This document shows positions 35,138 to 45,936 of a stretch of DNA of 64,000 nucleotides, piece after piece. Made by a program: the position numbers and the translations under genes. Source of the DNA: Gnetum montanum (taxonomy: Eukaryota > Streptophyta > Gnetopsida > Gnetales > Gnetaceae); assembly GCA_015680685.1 (NCBI GenBank), contig MNCI01003377.1, forward strand, positions 200,535 to 264,534, written 5' to 3'. Each line of letters starts with the position of its first letter. Positions within the stretch are counted from its first letter, which is position 1. The notes beneath the pieces were generated by a model that worked only from the letters and a program-made list of their open reading frames with translations, did no database searches and was not told the DNA's origin.

Positions 35138-38106
35138 TGTTGGTGACCGTTTGGGACGCGACTGCCAACGAGTGTCCTCGAACAGGATTTAGGTGCCTCC
35201 TGGTCTCTGGCAACACCAAGGCCCAGAGATACCTCCAAATAAACTTAGTAGTTAATGTGAGTATGTGTGTGTGCTGTTGCGGCGTGTGGTTGTGAGAAAT
35301 GTAACGATTGTGTTGTATGTAAACTACAAATGACTTACTTTAAAGAGATTCAGCCAACTTTGCCAAGTACTGTGAGTTCTTGAAAATTTCCTATTTTGTT
35401 CAACTGCCTAGTCTACGCAGTCCTTATAATACCTACTTGTAACAAATAAAATTTTGCAAAAACATTTGAGCACAACTCTGCAATCTACTCCTAATTTTCC
35501 CCAGAGAAAGAGATAGTTCCACAAGAAAACTAGAAATAGAGTAAGATTCGATGGAAATAAGCGAAAAGAAAAGAAAGTGGATTTGTGTAGACCTCAAATG
35601 TTTAAACAAGGTAAAATGACACGAGTAAAAACTTCGCAATAAAGCTATCCCAAATTCAATATCTACGAATTGTTCAAACTTCCAAGGTTAAAACAAGCAA
35701 TATCTTCAAAACAATCCTACTATGCTACCAAAAATTGCTGCATAAACTACCACGTACGAGACTCCATTTTGACTAGATAATAGATGTCAACGATTGCATT
35801 CAAACAGAACCTTTAAAAGAATTGACAATTTCTGATTGAAATACCACGAGAATTCACTTTAAAGATAAAAAGAAGCTATTCTGGTTCCATCAAAATTTCA
35901 AAGATTTTCTGAACCCTCTCGACTACTAAATTGTTCAACAGTGGGACTACAAACAGAGGCTCTCTTACAACAATCCCAATAGCAGTCCCCATACATTGCA
36001 CAATAACGAAATTCACTACTAAAATGCTCTCAAGGCTTTTAAACACAAACGCTTCTATGGCAAAATTTTAATAGAAATTTCTATCGGGCAACAAGAACGA
36101 CAAGAGCAATCTAAAAATCCCAAAATTACTTGCCAAGGATGATACTATCTAAACCACTAGCTAAGCAATTTAAACAAAACAAAAAATGAAATGCATAACT
36201 CACAGGACCATGACAAAGAGGCTGAAATCTTTATTCTAGCAAGCCATCTTGCAAGCAATCTTCTTTACAAATCGTCTTTGATGTGAGAAGTGATGATCCA
36301 ATGTTCTTCCCTTCAATCCCCCCACTCTTCCTTGACCCCTGAAGCCTTTTTATAGGGTTCCAAGGTAGGTAGGGAAGTTACATATTTAAAAAATATCTTA
36401 CCTATCTTCTCTCCCAAGTAACTTGGCCAACCAATAGGAGATTACTTACTAAATATCCTAGCTAACTTTACTCCCAAGTAATTGGGCTATCCAATTAGAA
36501 AATTACTTGCCCAACAAGTTAGGAGATTTCTTGTCCAACAAGTTAGGTAGGTTACAACAATTTTGGATGGTTGCAACCACCAAAGAGATAGAAAAGGCTA
36601 TAATTTAGTTATAAATATTATAGGTATCTCATCATCAAAATATTTTATTTCATGTAGTGATAGGGTAGTAACCATGGATTTGATGCATGGCTGATATGTA
36701 AACATATGTATAATGCATAAGTGGAGATGTAATTCATATGTTAATTTGTAGTATTCCTAATGTGATCTAATTTAATTTTATTGGGAAATTACTTGTAAGT
36801 CTTTCTTAGCAAAATATTTGGTTAAAGATTAGAACTTAATTTAGCCTAATTTAATTTAAATTCCTAAGTGTCACTAAGCTATAATGATTTTATAAAAATC
36901 CAATATAATCTTTCCCTTTTGGAAGTAACGGTGGTTAATTTTATCTTGCATACAATAATCAAAATTAGGAATACCAGAAATACGAGCCCGAAGGCAAAGC
37001 CACCGATCCTGCAACTGATTCTTTGATTGAAGACATTCCAGCAACTGCCTTCACGGGAGAAGACTCTGCCGCCGTATTAGGAGCATCACCGTGTGTTCCG
37101 TCTGGATCAGCAACTGTCGTAACCTCTGCCTCTAAAAAATGCCTGCAATTTTTGATATTACGGTTTGAAAATTTTGGCTCTGCACTTTCGGTTGTCCTTC
37201 CGTCGCGGTGGCCTGCGTTCAAATCGGCGAGCAAAAAGACAACGATTTCAACGGCAAAGGCCAGATTGTTTTGATGCCCGCGGCAGATGCAACAATATCA
37301 GCAGCAACAATGGTGGTCAAGAATGGTTCTTAGTGCTAAGGGTTTCAGGTCTCTGCCCAGCGCCTGTTTTAAATTTCCATCAGTTGGAGCCGTAAAACTG
37401 TTGAACAATCGGCAATACTGCATGGTCATTTCAGGTTTCAACTAGGGATAAGGCTTTCAGCTTATGATAGCTTTTGATTCAACATCTCCATGATCGCACG
37501 CGTTTTTTTTCTCTTTCGATGTTGAGCTGAATAACTAATAATTTTTGGGGCGAACTGCTCATTTTCTTTTTTGCAAATGTAAGTTCAGATGCCGTTTTAG
37601 TTGCCCCTTTTTTGCCTGAGTATGAAAGTTCTCCGCCGTCTCTGTTTTCTTCATGTGCGCTTGCCTTCGGATCTGATTCTTGTGTCGAATTTTTCACGTT
37701 ATTCAAGTTTGAAGACTGCATGTGCTCCGTTCCTGCTCCAACGGTGGCCATTATTTTTCTTTGTTTTTCTTGATCGCATTTTTCTTGCCTCCTTCATGTG
37801 CAGGGCTTTACTGCTAATACGATGACCAATCCAATCCTTTGATAATCTGACCCTTTAATAATCCGATAATCTATTATCCATGATTGTCAACATTAACAGG
37901 GAGTATTTCCTTTAATAGCAAAGAATCCCATCCTTAGTCTTTTTTATTTTAATTCCAATATTTATAACTTAACAACCAAACACTTCAACATATTGGCTTG
38001 CCTCCTGTCAACTCGCTATATTAAACTTCAATTTTATGACCAGGAATTGTGCTATCTTTAAACAAAATATTCCAACTGTTCCATGTAATGGCTAAATGTG
38101 CCAACA
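35138..38106 (-). mobile_element. Solo-LTR-like insertion (2,969 bp) in gag
   Basis: Starts TGTTGG and ends CCAACA, flanked by GTGAG (35133-35137) and GCGAG (38107-38111), a 5-bp target duplication with one transition. Removing it leaves gag in frame. On the minus strand TATAAAAA lies at 36347-36354 and AATAAA about 110 bp downstream at 36230-36235, the arrangement of U3-R. Thus it reads as one minus-strand LTR with about 1.75 kb of U3. I see no PBS, gag or pol, and no second LTR copy inside. Confidence 0.75.
36965..37751 (-). other. GC- and CpG-richer coding-like patch inside the insertion
   Basis: Two minus-strand frames, 37751-37479 (90 codons from ATG, starting MATVGAGTEHMQSSNLNNVK) and 37234-36965 (89 codons, no ATG), with Ala, Ser, Glu, Lys-rich compositions unlike retroelement proteins. 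This patch keeps CpGs that are scarce elsewhere. It could be a captured host exon, a host gene fragment carried in U3, or chance. I recognise no domain. Confidence 0.35.
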
Positions 38107-40068
38107 GCGAGGATGTTCATTGGAGAACAAACAAAGTCTATGATGATGAAGATTGGAGTATACAACCTGAAGTGGGAGTTTCTTATGAACATGAATGAAA
38201 ACAACATCATCACAATGCATGAAGGTATAACTTACAAGATGACGATGAACCCCCATTGGCCACTACAAGCCTAACACAAATACAAGAGGATGTTTGAATC
38301 TCATGTAGGCATTGTAAAGAGAGCCTTCTACCCAGGCTCAATTTAAACAACTTTCTCAAATTTTCAGGAGGCTATGACTTAGATCTGCATCAACATTTAC
38401 AAGCCTTCTACGATGCTTGCACATGGAATAACATTGATAATGGGTGGAAAAAACTTAAGCTCTTTCCTATAACACTCGTTGACCAAGAAAAAGTATGGTA
38501 TAGATCGTTAAAACCAAATTTGATATGACGTTGGTCAACAATGATAGAAGTCTTCAACGAAAAATATCAAACCTATGCAAGAGTGTTAGCCTTGAGGAAA
38601 CAAATCCAAGGATGGAAACAAGCACAACATGAACCCTTGGACATGGCCTTATAAAGATATTATGCACTATTAAACAACTGTCCAGGCCATGGGTTTTCCA
38701 AGGAAAAGCTAGTGTACCATATCATTGATGGGCTACATAATGAAACAAGAGAGACCTTAGGAATGTATGCCCAAGGTCAACTATACGAACTATGAACCCA
38801 TCAAATCCAAGAGCTTGTTAAGAAGGTAGCAAAAGAAGAAGGAGAATTAGCTAGATGGGAGAGTGTTGAAAAACATCAACAGGACCAAAAGCTCAACTTA
38901 ACAAAGGTCCATTATCATACAAAGAAGATATCAACCAATCACAAGGAGAACGAATCATCTTTGCCAATACAAAAAACATTAGAAGAAGCCGAGGCAAAGA
39001 TCAATAAGATGGAATGGATGTATCAAAAGTTTGGAGAAGTTATCAATACCATTGGCAATAAAGTTTTGACAACCCAAGAAGCAGGAAAAAAAAATTAGAC
39101 ATTCAGAAAAAAATAATGAAAGGAATAAGTGCTCAACTACCAATCCTACGTATGAATGCAACATATGCCTGTATGATCACCCCAAAGGCCAATGCCCAAT
39201 ATTGTTACATTTACATGAGCATTGGGGAAATACGTTACATCCAGAGTTCGTACAGAGATACTGTATTCGATCATAGTGGCAACAATCCCAGTCGTGGGGG
39301 AATCCACCCTTAGACTGGAGACACCCTTCATATTACCTGAATCCAAATGCTTATCTTGTTCAACATCCTGTTTCTCCAATTGGGCCAACGCACTTTATCT
39401 CACCACAGTACTATTCTCAACAATACTATCAACACATGCCACTAACACAACCACCACCTTGTACACTTTATACTCCTCCTAAATTTCAACATTCTCATCC
39501 TTTCCCTCCTTATACATCACCACCAATTGTTCCTAAGGTGCCTACACCACAACAACAACCTCCGAATGCTACTTGTGCTCCTGTTTCCAATAGCAGTGAG
39601 AAGCCTCCTCAACATCAAAAGCGTCATTTGTTTAAACATGGCCATAAGAAGGGACAACAAAATTCTGAGGCCACTACATCTTCCAACCCAGCACAAGTCC
39701 CACACTATGGTGCACCCTTACCTTTGAACCCAACGCCTCATGTAACTTCATCAGGGCCACCAACTAACACTCCAACAACCATATGGCCCAATGAACACAA
39801 TCAGGGAAGGAAACATCCCTATCCTTGCATACCATCCAATGGTCACAAACATCATAGTGGGTCAACTCAGTATCCGGGAACTACATCACATAAAGTGCCC
39901 CACTATGCTTACTACAATAAAGTGTGTGAACCCCAATGGGGTAAGTATGGACCAGTTCCAATACTTCCAATATGCAAGGATCCTCATCTTCCATTTATTA
40001 ATCCTTGCCATCCTCAACTGATTAGTTATGGGGGGATATTCCCCATTCTAATTAACAAGCAGGGTTAA

Positions 40069-41180
40069 TAAATATTTTTCATTTTCTTTGATTTTACAAA
40101 TTTTTGTTTTCTAGTTTTTTCATTTTTCAACTTTTTGTTTTATCTTTTTATTTGTTTATGTTTCTGTCTCTTTATTCTTTTGTAAGTAATCTCATCTACA
40201 AATAAAACACTCATGTGGATCATTAGTTGAGGTGTGTTCTATGTTATTAAGTCATGAGTGATCAATTATTTGGAATAGTGGGCCCATTACACCCACTCAT
40301 CCACTCTACAGATAAGAGGTTCTGTTCAAGGGTACAGTGATATTCTTGAAATTCTAAGAACCTAAAATTAATTTTGTGTTCATTGTACCTAAAATGAAGA
40401 TGGATGGACCAAGAGGGAATGATTAGGGTGTGACATCAAGGGGACTTGTGGATTCTCTTTGGTGATGACTATGGGTGTTATCATGCAACGTGGTCATACT
40501 AAGATCCTTGTAGATCTAATGAAAAATGGGAGTAAGAGTAATCAAAAGGGCACTCAAAAATCAAACATTGTTCTAGGGGGTCCCACTGGAAAGACATGCA
40601 CACATGCTTGAAGGTTGGCAGCTTCTCTGGAGTCAATAAAGTGAAAAAAAAAGAAAAAGGAGAAAAGAAAAAAAATAGAAAAACAAAGTGCAATAAAACA
40701 AAAGTCACTTCTCCCTTGAATAAAACACCAAGTGATCGTATGCCTTGTTGTTATGGTACTCTCATAGTTTCTCACCATGAGATGAAACAATGCGATGTCA
40801 CTGATTAGAAGGATGGACTTGGTCATGATTTGGAATGACGAGTTAATGACACCTTAATCATGCTTTACACGCAAGATTCACTGTGCCCTGGGTTAGTTAC
40901 CTCATGTCCCGATCTCTACGATCCCCTCTCTACTTCGTCTCACCTCACTGTTCATGTAATTGTAGCTTGTGTCCCATGTAGCATAGAATTTTCATCTCAT
41001 TCCAATGATATTTACATGTGTGTGTTTTGTGGAGTTAATGTGGATTACATCTACCCCTTCTAGTACCCATGGACACTTTAAGTGTGGTTACACAAGGGCA
41101 TTATAGGTTAGAACCTACTTTGGGGAGGATCCACTTGTGTAATTTTTTGTAATCTTCACTTATGACATAGCTTACACACC
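40069..41180 (+). other. Conserved 3' noncoding block, copy 2
   Basis: T-rich tract at 40070-40190, then CAAGGGGACTTGTGG (about 40438), a GGAAAGACATGCACACATGC block (about 40588), TCCCGATCTCTACGATCCCC (40907-40926) and GGGCATTATAGGTTAGAACC (about 41096), in the same order as copy 1 at 21320-22520 and copy 3 at 45560-46960. No frame is shared among the copies. Confidence 0.75.
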
Positions 41181-41269
41181 ATTTCTTAACATTAGCATAA
41201 TTTTTCATAACGTTCTTTCCCTACTATTATCCCTCTAAATTTCATCGTTCCAATGTACCATTACATACC

Positions 41270-42229
41270 CTTTTTCTTATCACCCAAGGTTTTATTGATA
41301 AAATCCACACCATTATCATTACTGGTGCCTCTCGAATTCATGAAATTACCCTAGAACTCCTTGATAATAGCCAATGTCCTCAATTTTTGATGTTAATTTC
41401 AAGAGAATCATTTAAAAATTTCATATTTTCATGGTGTCTCACATCACTAGGGACGAGATATCACGTATGTGATATCGCGTCCCATGTGATATTGCTTATG
41501 CGATGTATTGTACCCGATATCGTGTCCATGCCACCTATAAATAGGTCATCCCCCCCCCCCCCCCCCAAACCTTAGCATCACTTTTTCATTCATACCGGGG
41601 GAGTTTTGAAATTTTTCTCTACGACTTGCGATTGTGTGACCCTTGCTTTTCTCACTATATCTTGCTTGCTGGTACTCCGATTTTTATCCTGTTTGAACCT
41701 ACTTGAACTTGGAGTGTTCAGCTTAGTTGTGGGGGAGGGGCACATGCTGAATAGCGCATAAAGTTTTTGAAATTCATCATTACCGAAGGACATCTTTAAG
41801 GGTAATTAGTTGAAGAATAAAATGTGTCAAAAACAATTTCATCCCCTTAGCTATACCAGAAAATTAAATTTGAAAACCACCTAAGCAAAGAGGACTCAAC
41901 ATTATAATCTTTTGGGGACATGTTCTTCCAATAATTAACATCACATGGAAATAAAGTAAATCTATTAAGGCAAGCAGTAAGGTATAACCTAACTTTGGTA
42001 ACAACCTTACTAACGACTAGCTCCATGTGATTGTAGTTAGCCTCGAAATGCGGACAACAGGAAGGTCCTGCTCAAGGTGCGATCAAACAACCTAGGAGAG
42101 GTGAAAGACAAGTTCCTACCATACGGTTCGGGTAGACAAAAGTAGGAGATACCCTCTCTAAAAGCGGTGCCTGGTACTTAGGGGAAACGTACCAATTTTG
42201 GCACAATAAAGAAGAAGGCATCATGGTTA
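41270..42229 (+). other. Unassigned segment with GATATC array, TATA box and poly-C tract
   Basis: At 41456-41525 there are several GATATC-type palindromes, followed by TATAAATA (41536-41543) and 17 consecutive C (41550-41566). This is a promoter-like U3 similar in style to subfamily A, but the sequence after it does not match any other LTR here. A second purine-rich run, GTGGGGGAGGGG, lies at about 41728. Confidence 0.5.
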
Positions 42230-42600
42230 ACATTTGTGGTGTGACTATTGATTTCTTTGTTCAAGCCATTTTGGAAGTATTAAACCTTCTAAATACAGGG
42301 CCAAAGGTTGCTTAGAACCAACTAGAAACTTTTATAATTGAGCAACTTAATAAACTGTTGACAGAGAATAAAAGGGTGGTGGAAGAAAAAGAGAAAGTTG
42401 ATTGGGTTGCCTCTATGGCACAAGCGCAAACTTACGTGCATGCCAAGGCACTCAAGGCCTTACAAGAGGAGAAACTCTTGGACATACTTCAATGCTATCA
42501 AGCCTCAAAACCTAGAGCACAAGACAAAGGGTAGGCACCAATGGAGGAGCCACCACCACCAGGAACTACATGAGTTCCAAATTTTTGTAGTTGTAGCATA
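42230..42600 (+). pseudogene. C-terminal tail of coiled-coil ORF, copy 2
   Basis: Plus strand: ENKRVVEEKEKVDWVASMAQ, QAQTYVHAKALKALQEEKLL, then, after a stop, APMEEPPPPG. This tail matches the end of copy 3 (about 55250-55180, minus), sharing AATGGAGGAGCCACCA. Charged helical composition suggests a coiled coil. It sits directly upstream of a PPT and LTR, as in copies 1 and 3. Confidence 0.65.
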
Positions 42601-42693
42601 TTTTGTGTGTTGTGTTTCATTCCCACACTGCGGCATCATCCCATTTCTTTTCCCATTTAATAATCCCATACCTATCCACTGTGTGATCACTAT

Positions 42694-42730
42694 AACTTGA
42701 GGATGAGTTTTTATTCAGTCGTGGGGGCTA
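42694..42730 (+). promoter_or_regulatory. Polypurine tract with conserved pre-PPT motif
   Basis: CTTGAGGATGAGTTTTTATT, then CAGTCGTGGGGGCTA, directly before the LTR start at 42731. Confidence 0.85.
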
Positions 42731-43597
42731 TGATGGGACGTGATATCGCATGGGCCATGATATCGTGTATGCAGCGATATCACGTCTGCCGCGATATCGC
42801 ATCCCCCACGATATCGCGTCTTCCCCTGTGATATCACATACGCGATATTGAAGTTCGCGATATTGCAGTCCGTCGCAATGTCTATAAATAAGAAGTGTCT
42901 CTCCCTTGTTTCACAGGAATAGGTTAGATTGTAGCGAAACTCTGGCAGTTTGATCCCTCCAGAGATAGATTATTTTCCCATGTCTGTTCGTAGTGTGGTG
43001 GATGTAATTGTATGGCATCCTTTATTCGAGTGTGACGTACTTGGACATGCACATGATCGGCAATAAAGATCGAGATTACTTGATCATTGTAGAATTCAAT
43101 TTGTTATTTTTTTATTTAATTTTTATTTACTACTTTCCTAGTTAATACTCTCTCTCACCCTTAAACTCCCGTTAGATGCGGAAAGAGTACAACTTGATTA
43201 TGAGCATTTAAGTGTGACTACTTGGTAACCCAGTGGCATACCTAGGATCTACGCTTGGTAATCCCAGTGGTAGTCATGCACGAAGTCCAAGATTTGTATA
43301 GATGATCAACGGATGCTTATCGCACTTAGGCTAGATTAGACTCTCTTACCCTTTTCCTCGTAGCTTAGCTTAGTTAATATTACTTTCCACTGCCTTCAGG
43401 AGTAGCGTTAGATTAGGAACACATCATACACCTCACTCTGGACTAAACCATACATGAAAAATATAATACTAGTCCAAGTGGAAAGACAGCGAACTACAAC
43501 CTAAGGATAACTATCTAGGTGCCACAACTAGACCATCTACGGAGTTCAACTGGATCACGCGTGAAAACACTTGTATTCATATGGTTGAGTGTAGGGG
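42731..43597 (+). repeat. LTR, subfamily A-b, last bases deleted
   Basis: Starts TGATGGGACG. U3 (42731-42880) holds six GATATC and two GATATT sites. TATAAATA is at 42883-42890 and AATAAA at 43062-43067. It is colinear with 34220-34955 but ends at GTGTAGGGGTA, about 15 bp short of the expected CACTCATCA, and joins mid-gag. Because a PPT precedes it, it is best read as the 3' LTR of the element carrying coiled-coil copy 2. Confidence 0.85.
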
Positions 43598-44640
43598 TAT
43601 TGCTACATCATTACCCAAGCCATGGTTATGCACAGCAGGATCAACTCCGCCACATCGTAGATGGGCTAAGGTATGAAACTAGAAGAACCCTTGGGACTTA
43701 TGCCCAAGGGAGACTATCAGAACTTAGATTCCATGAGATTTATCGATTGTTGGAACAAGTAGCTAAAGAAGAAGGGGAGCTATGAAAAAGGGAAAGTGCT
43801 GAAGATTATAACCGTGATCCCTCTCTTCGAAAGAAGGGAGTGAGATTTTGCGATGAAGAGGATGAGTCACCACTCGAAGAGTTGGTGAACAGAAAAACCT
43901 TGCCAGTCCAAAAGCTAACAACAGAAGTATCGGCTATGGTAGATAAAGTATGGAGCTCCTTAGATAGTAAAATTGAAACTATCCTAAAGATTGTAGAGGA
44001 GTCTGAGGAGGAACAAAGCAGTGACAAGAACAAGAAAAAGTGGAGAGATTTAGGCCCTACACATGACAAGGGTAAGGGAAAAATAACTATCTCTGATGAG
44101 GTTGTGGATTCAGACACAGACAATGACGGTGGATGTGAGATCTGCCAGTATGACCATCCTAAGGGATGTTGTCCAATCATATCACATTTACAAGAGTTTG
44201 GGGTGTATGCACTCAAGCTGAGACTTAACAGACGATAGACACCCTGAAGGCTACCTTATCCCCAAGGTAACCCAAGGCAGTTCCACCAACTGTTAACGTA
44301 CTATCCAAATGGAACTCCACCACAACCCATCAGATAACATCAGTAGTGGCAATACCCACAGTCATGGGGGATGCCACCATCAAGACAACAGTACCCTTAC
44401 CGGTAGCTAGATGCATATGGTTATTACATGCAGCAGCCGATTTCTCCAAGTGACTCCATGGATCACACAACTCCCCACCGTCACTACCAAGTTCGGGAGT
44501 ACTTTAGAAGGACTCCTTATCCTCCGAGAGATGCTCCACATCCATACCATCCTCCTAATTCATCTGCCTCTCTTCCGTCGGTAGTTCCCATACCTCCTGC
44601 TCCAACAATGCAAGGGGAACTCTCCACTCAACCGTAGCAA
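43598..44640 (+). pseudogene. gag: gag, C-terminal half, fused to LTR by deletion
   Basis: Begins inside gag at LLHHYPSHGYAQQDQLRHIV and continues DGLRYETRRTLGTYAQGRLS to one stop at about 43783. Then 43840-44238 is open: an acidic/helical part and the knuckle CEICQYDHPKGCC at 44134-44172 (CX2CX3HX4C). A Tyr/Pro/Gln-rich tail with a few stops runs to 44637. PBS, matrix and capsid-like parts are missing. Confidence 0.85.
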
Positions 44641-44835
44641 CGTAACGCAACGAGAGTCATAACCATTCAACCCGCTACTGGTTCTGACAACTATAAGAAA
44701 ACAAGACCTTTCTTCAGAACCAAAAGCCCAGACAAGCTCTCACAACCACAAGCGGTTGAGTCTAGGTATTCTCCTCTGACACATAAGGCTTCGGAGCTCC
44801 CTTCAGTCCAACAACAGAGCTTAACGCATACGGTT

Positions 44836-45534
44836 ATGTTAACACATACCGTAACCGACTGGATCAGGGTAGGCCACCTTTCCAGGAAACTATCTAACCC
44901 TGGAAGTCCCTTAATCTACCTCCAAGTCATCGGGAATGAACCACATAGGGCTCTTCTTGACTTAGGTTCTGGAGTTAACTTAATCTCACGAGAACTGTAT
45001 CAAGCCTGGAACTTGCCCCAACTCAAGAAGAGCAACATTCAACTAGAGCTGGAAGACCAGTCCATCACCATTCCTTTGGAATTGGTAGAGAACATAGTTA
45101 CCACTGTGTATGGTTGGTCATACCCAATCGATTTCCTGGTGATTGAAGTTAACAACAACAAAGGGAACTTCCCAATTATAATGGGAAGGGCATGGCTAAG
45201 CACAATAGATGCATGCCTAGGGATTCATTATCTTTCCTTGAAGATATCTAAGGTAAATATTTATGGAAAGATTGAGAAGAAGAAAGTTCCATGCATCACA
45301 TACAATGATTCATTGGGTGATGACATGGAGGAATGCTTGGCATCTCCTCCATGCAACAGGTGTGCCCTTGAAAATCTGAGACAAAGATGCATGTATGTAG
45401 CAACCACACAAGTAGTAGACACCCCGTGGTTGACAACTAGTCAAAAGAGCAAACCAACATACATGGAACAAATTGGGGGAACAACTCATGCCCACAATGA
45501 AGGCATAGATACATTGGAATATGAGTGTCACTAA
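44836..45534 (+). CDS. pro: Retropepsin-like aspartic protease of Athila-like element
   Basis: The longest open frame of the window (232 codons). It would process the Gag polyprotein. The active-site loop reads ALLDLGSGVNLI with catalytic Asp42, matching the DLG-type site of Athila proteases. The conserved IIMGRAWL lies at residues 114-121, where retropepsins have the ILGRPFL block. A C-terminal extension contains CNRCALENLRQRC (about residues 171-183). The Met at 44836 is only the first in frame: the real protein was probably a Gag-Pro fusion, since the frame follows the gag tail. No RT follows; T-rich noncoding sequence starts at about 45660. Confidence 0.9.
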   Translation: MLTHTVTDWIRVGHLSRKLSNPGSPLIYLQVIGNEPHRALLDLGSGVNLISRELYQAWNLPQLKKSNIQLELEDQSITIPLELVENIVTTVYGWSYPIDFLVIEVNNNKGNFPIIMGRAWLSTIDACLGIHYLSLKISKVNIYGKIEKKKVPCITYNDSLGDDMEECLASPPCNRCALENLRQRCMYVATTQVVDTPWLTTSQKSKPTYMEQIGGTTHAHNEGIDTLEYECH

Positions 45535-45659
45535 CTTCCACCCCTTAATCTAAGAACATCAATGGGGAGATGTTGGGCACTTCTAAGAAATTCAAATAGG
45601 TGCTCGTTATTTTAGATCTCTCCCTTTCCATTTAGTCATGCTAATCATTTGGGGGCCCT

Positions 45660-45936
45660 CAGTTCTTTTTAATTTTTATTTACACATTTTTATTTTCCAC
45701 ATTTTTGTTTTACACGTTTTTGTTTTACATGTTTTTGTTTTACACGTTTTTTTTCCACATTTTTGTTTTACACATTTTTGTTTTACACATTTTTTTACAT
45801 GTTTTTGTCTTACATATTTTTTTACAAATTTCTTTAACTTTTCTTGTTTTTGTTTTACAAATTTCTTTAAATTTTCTTGTTTTTATTTTTCAACATCGTT
45901 ATAATTTTTCATTTTGTGTGTGTGTGTGTGTGTGTG
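45660..45936 (+). repeat. T-rich short-period repeat and (TG)11 microsatellite
   Basis: About 45669-45890 repeats a TTTTTGTTTTACACG-type word of roughly 16-18 bp. (TG)11 follows at 45915-45936. The long frames across it are products of the repeat. A T-rich tract occupies the same place after gag in the other two gag-only elements. Confidence 0.8.

Larger units (their letters stand above)
35097..40068 (+). pseudogene. gag: gag of subfamily A-b element, split by a 2.97-kb insertion
   Basis: The ATG at 35097, about 120 bp after the PBS, begins MPLLQDYNNATLSE (to 35137). The frame resumes after the insertion at 38112 with DVHWRTNKVYDDEDWS and PEVGVSYEHE. Capsid-like domain at 38375-38620 (LHQHLQAFYDACTW, KLKLFPITLVD, MIEVFNEKYQTYARVLALRK). 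HGFSKEKLVYHIIDGL at about 38690, a helical Glu/Lys region to 39090, and the knuckle CNICLYDHPKGQC at 39157-39195. A Pro/Gln/His-rich tail (39436-40068, 210 codons open) ends the protein. It carries several stops (38189, 38526, 38653, 38794). No protease or pol follows. Confidence 0.85.

Noticed and set aside
36965-37751. Intact host gene on the minus strand
   Set aside because: Only two short frames, one without a start codon, lying within an insertion with LTR-type ends; kept as a coding-like patch only.
42731-42880. Regularly spaced short palindromes resembling a CRISPR-like or satellite array
   Set aside because: The cores are only 6-10 bp, spacing varies, the array ends at a TATA box, and it recurs at the same place in several LTRs. 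It is part of U3.
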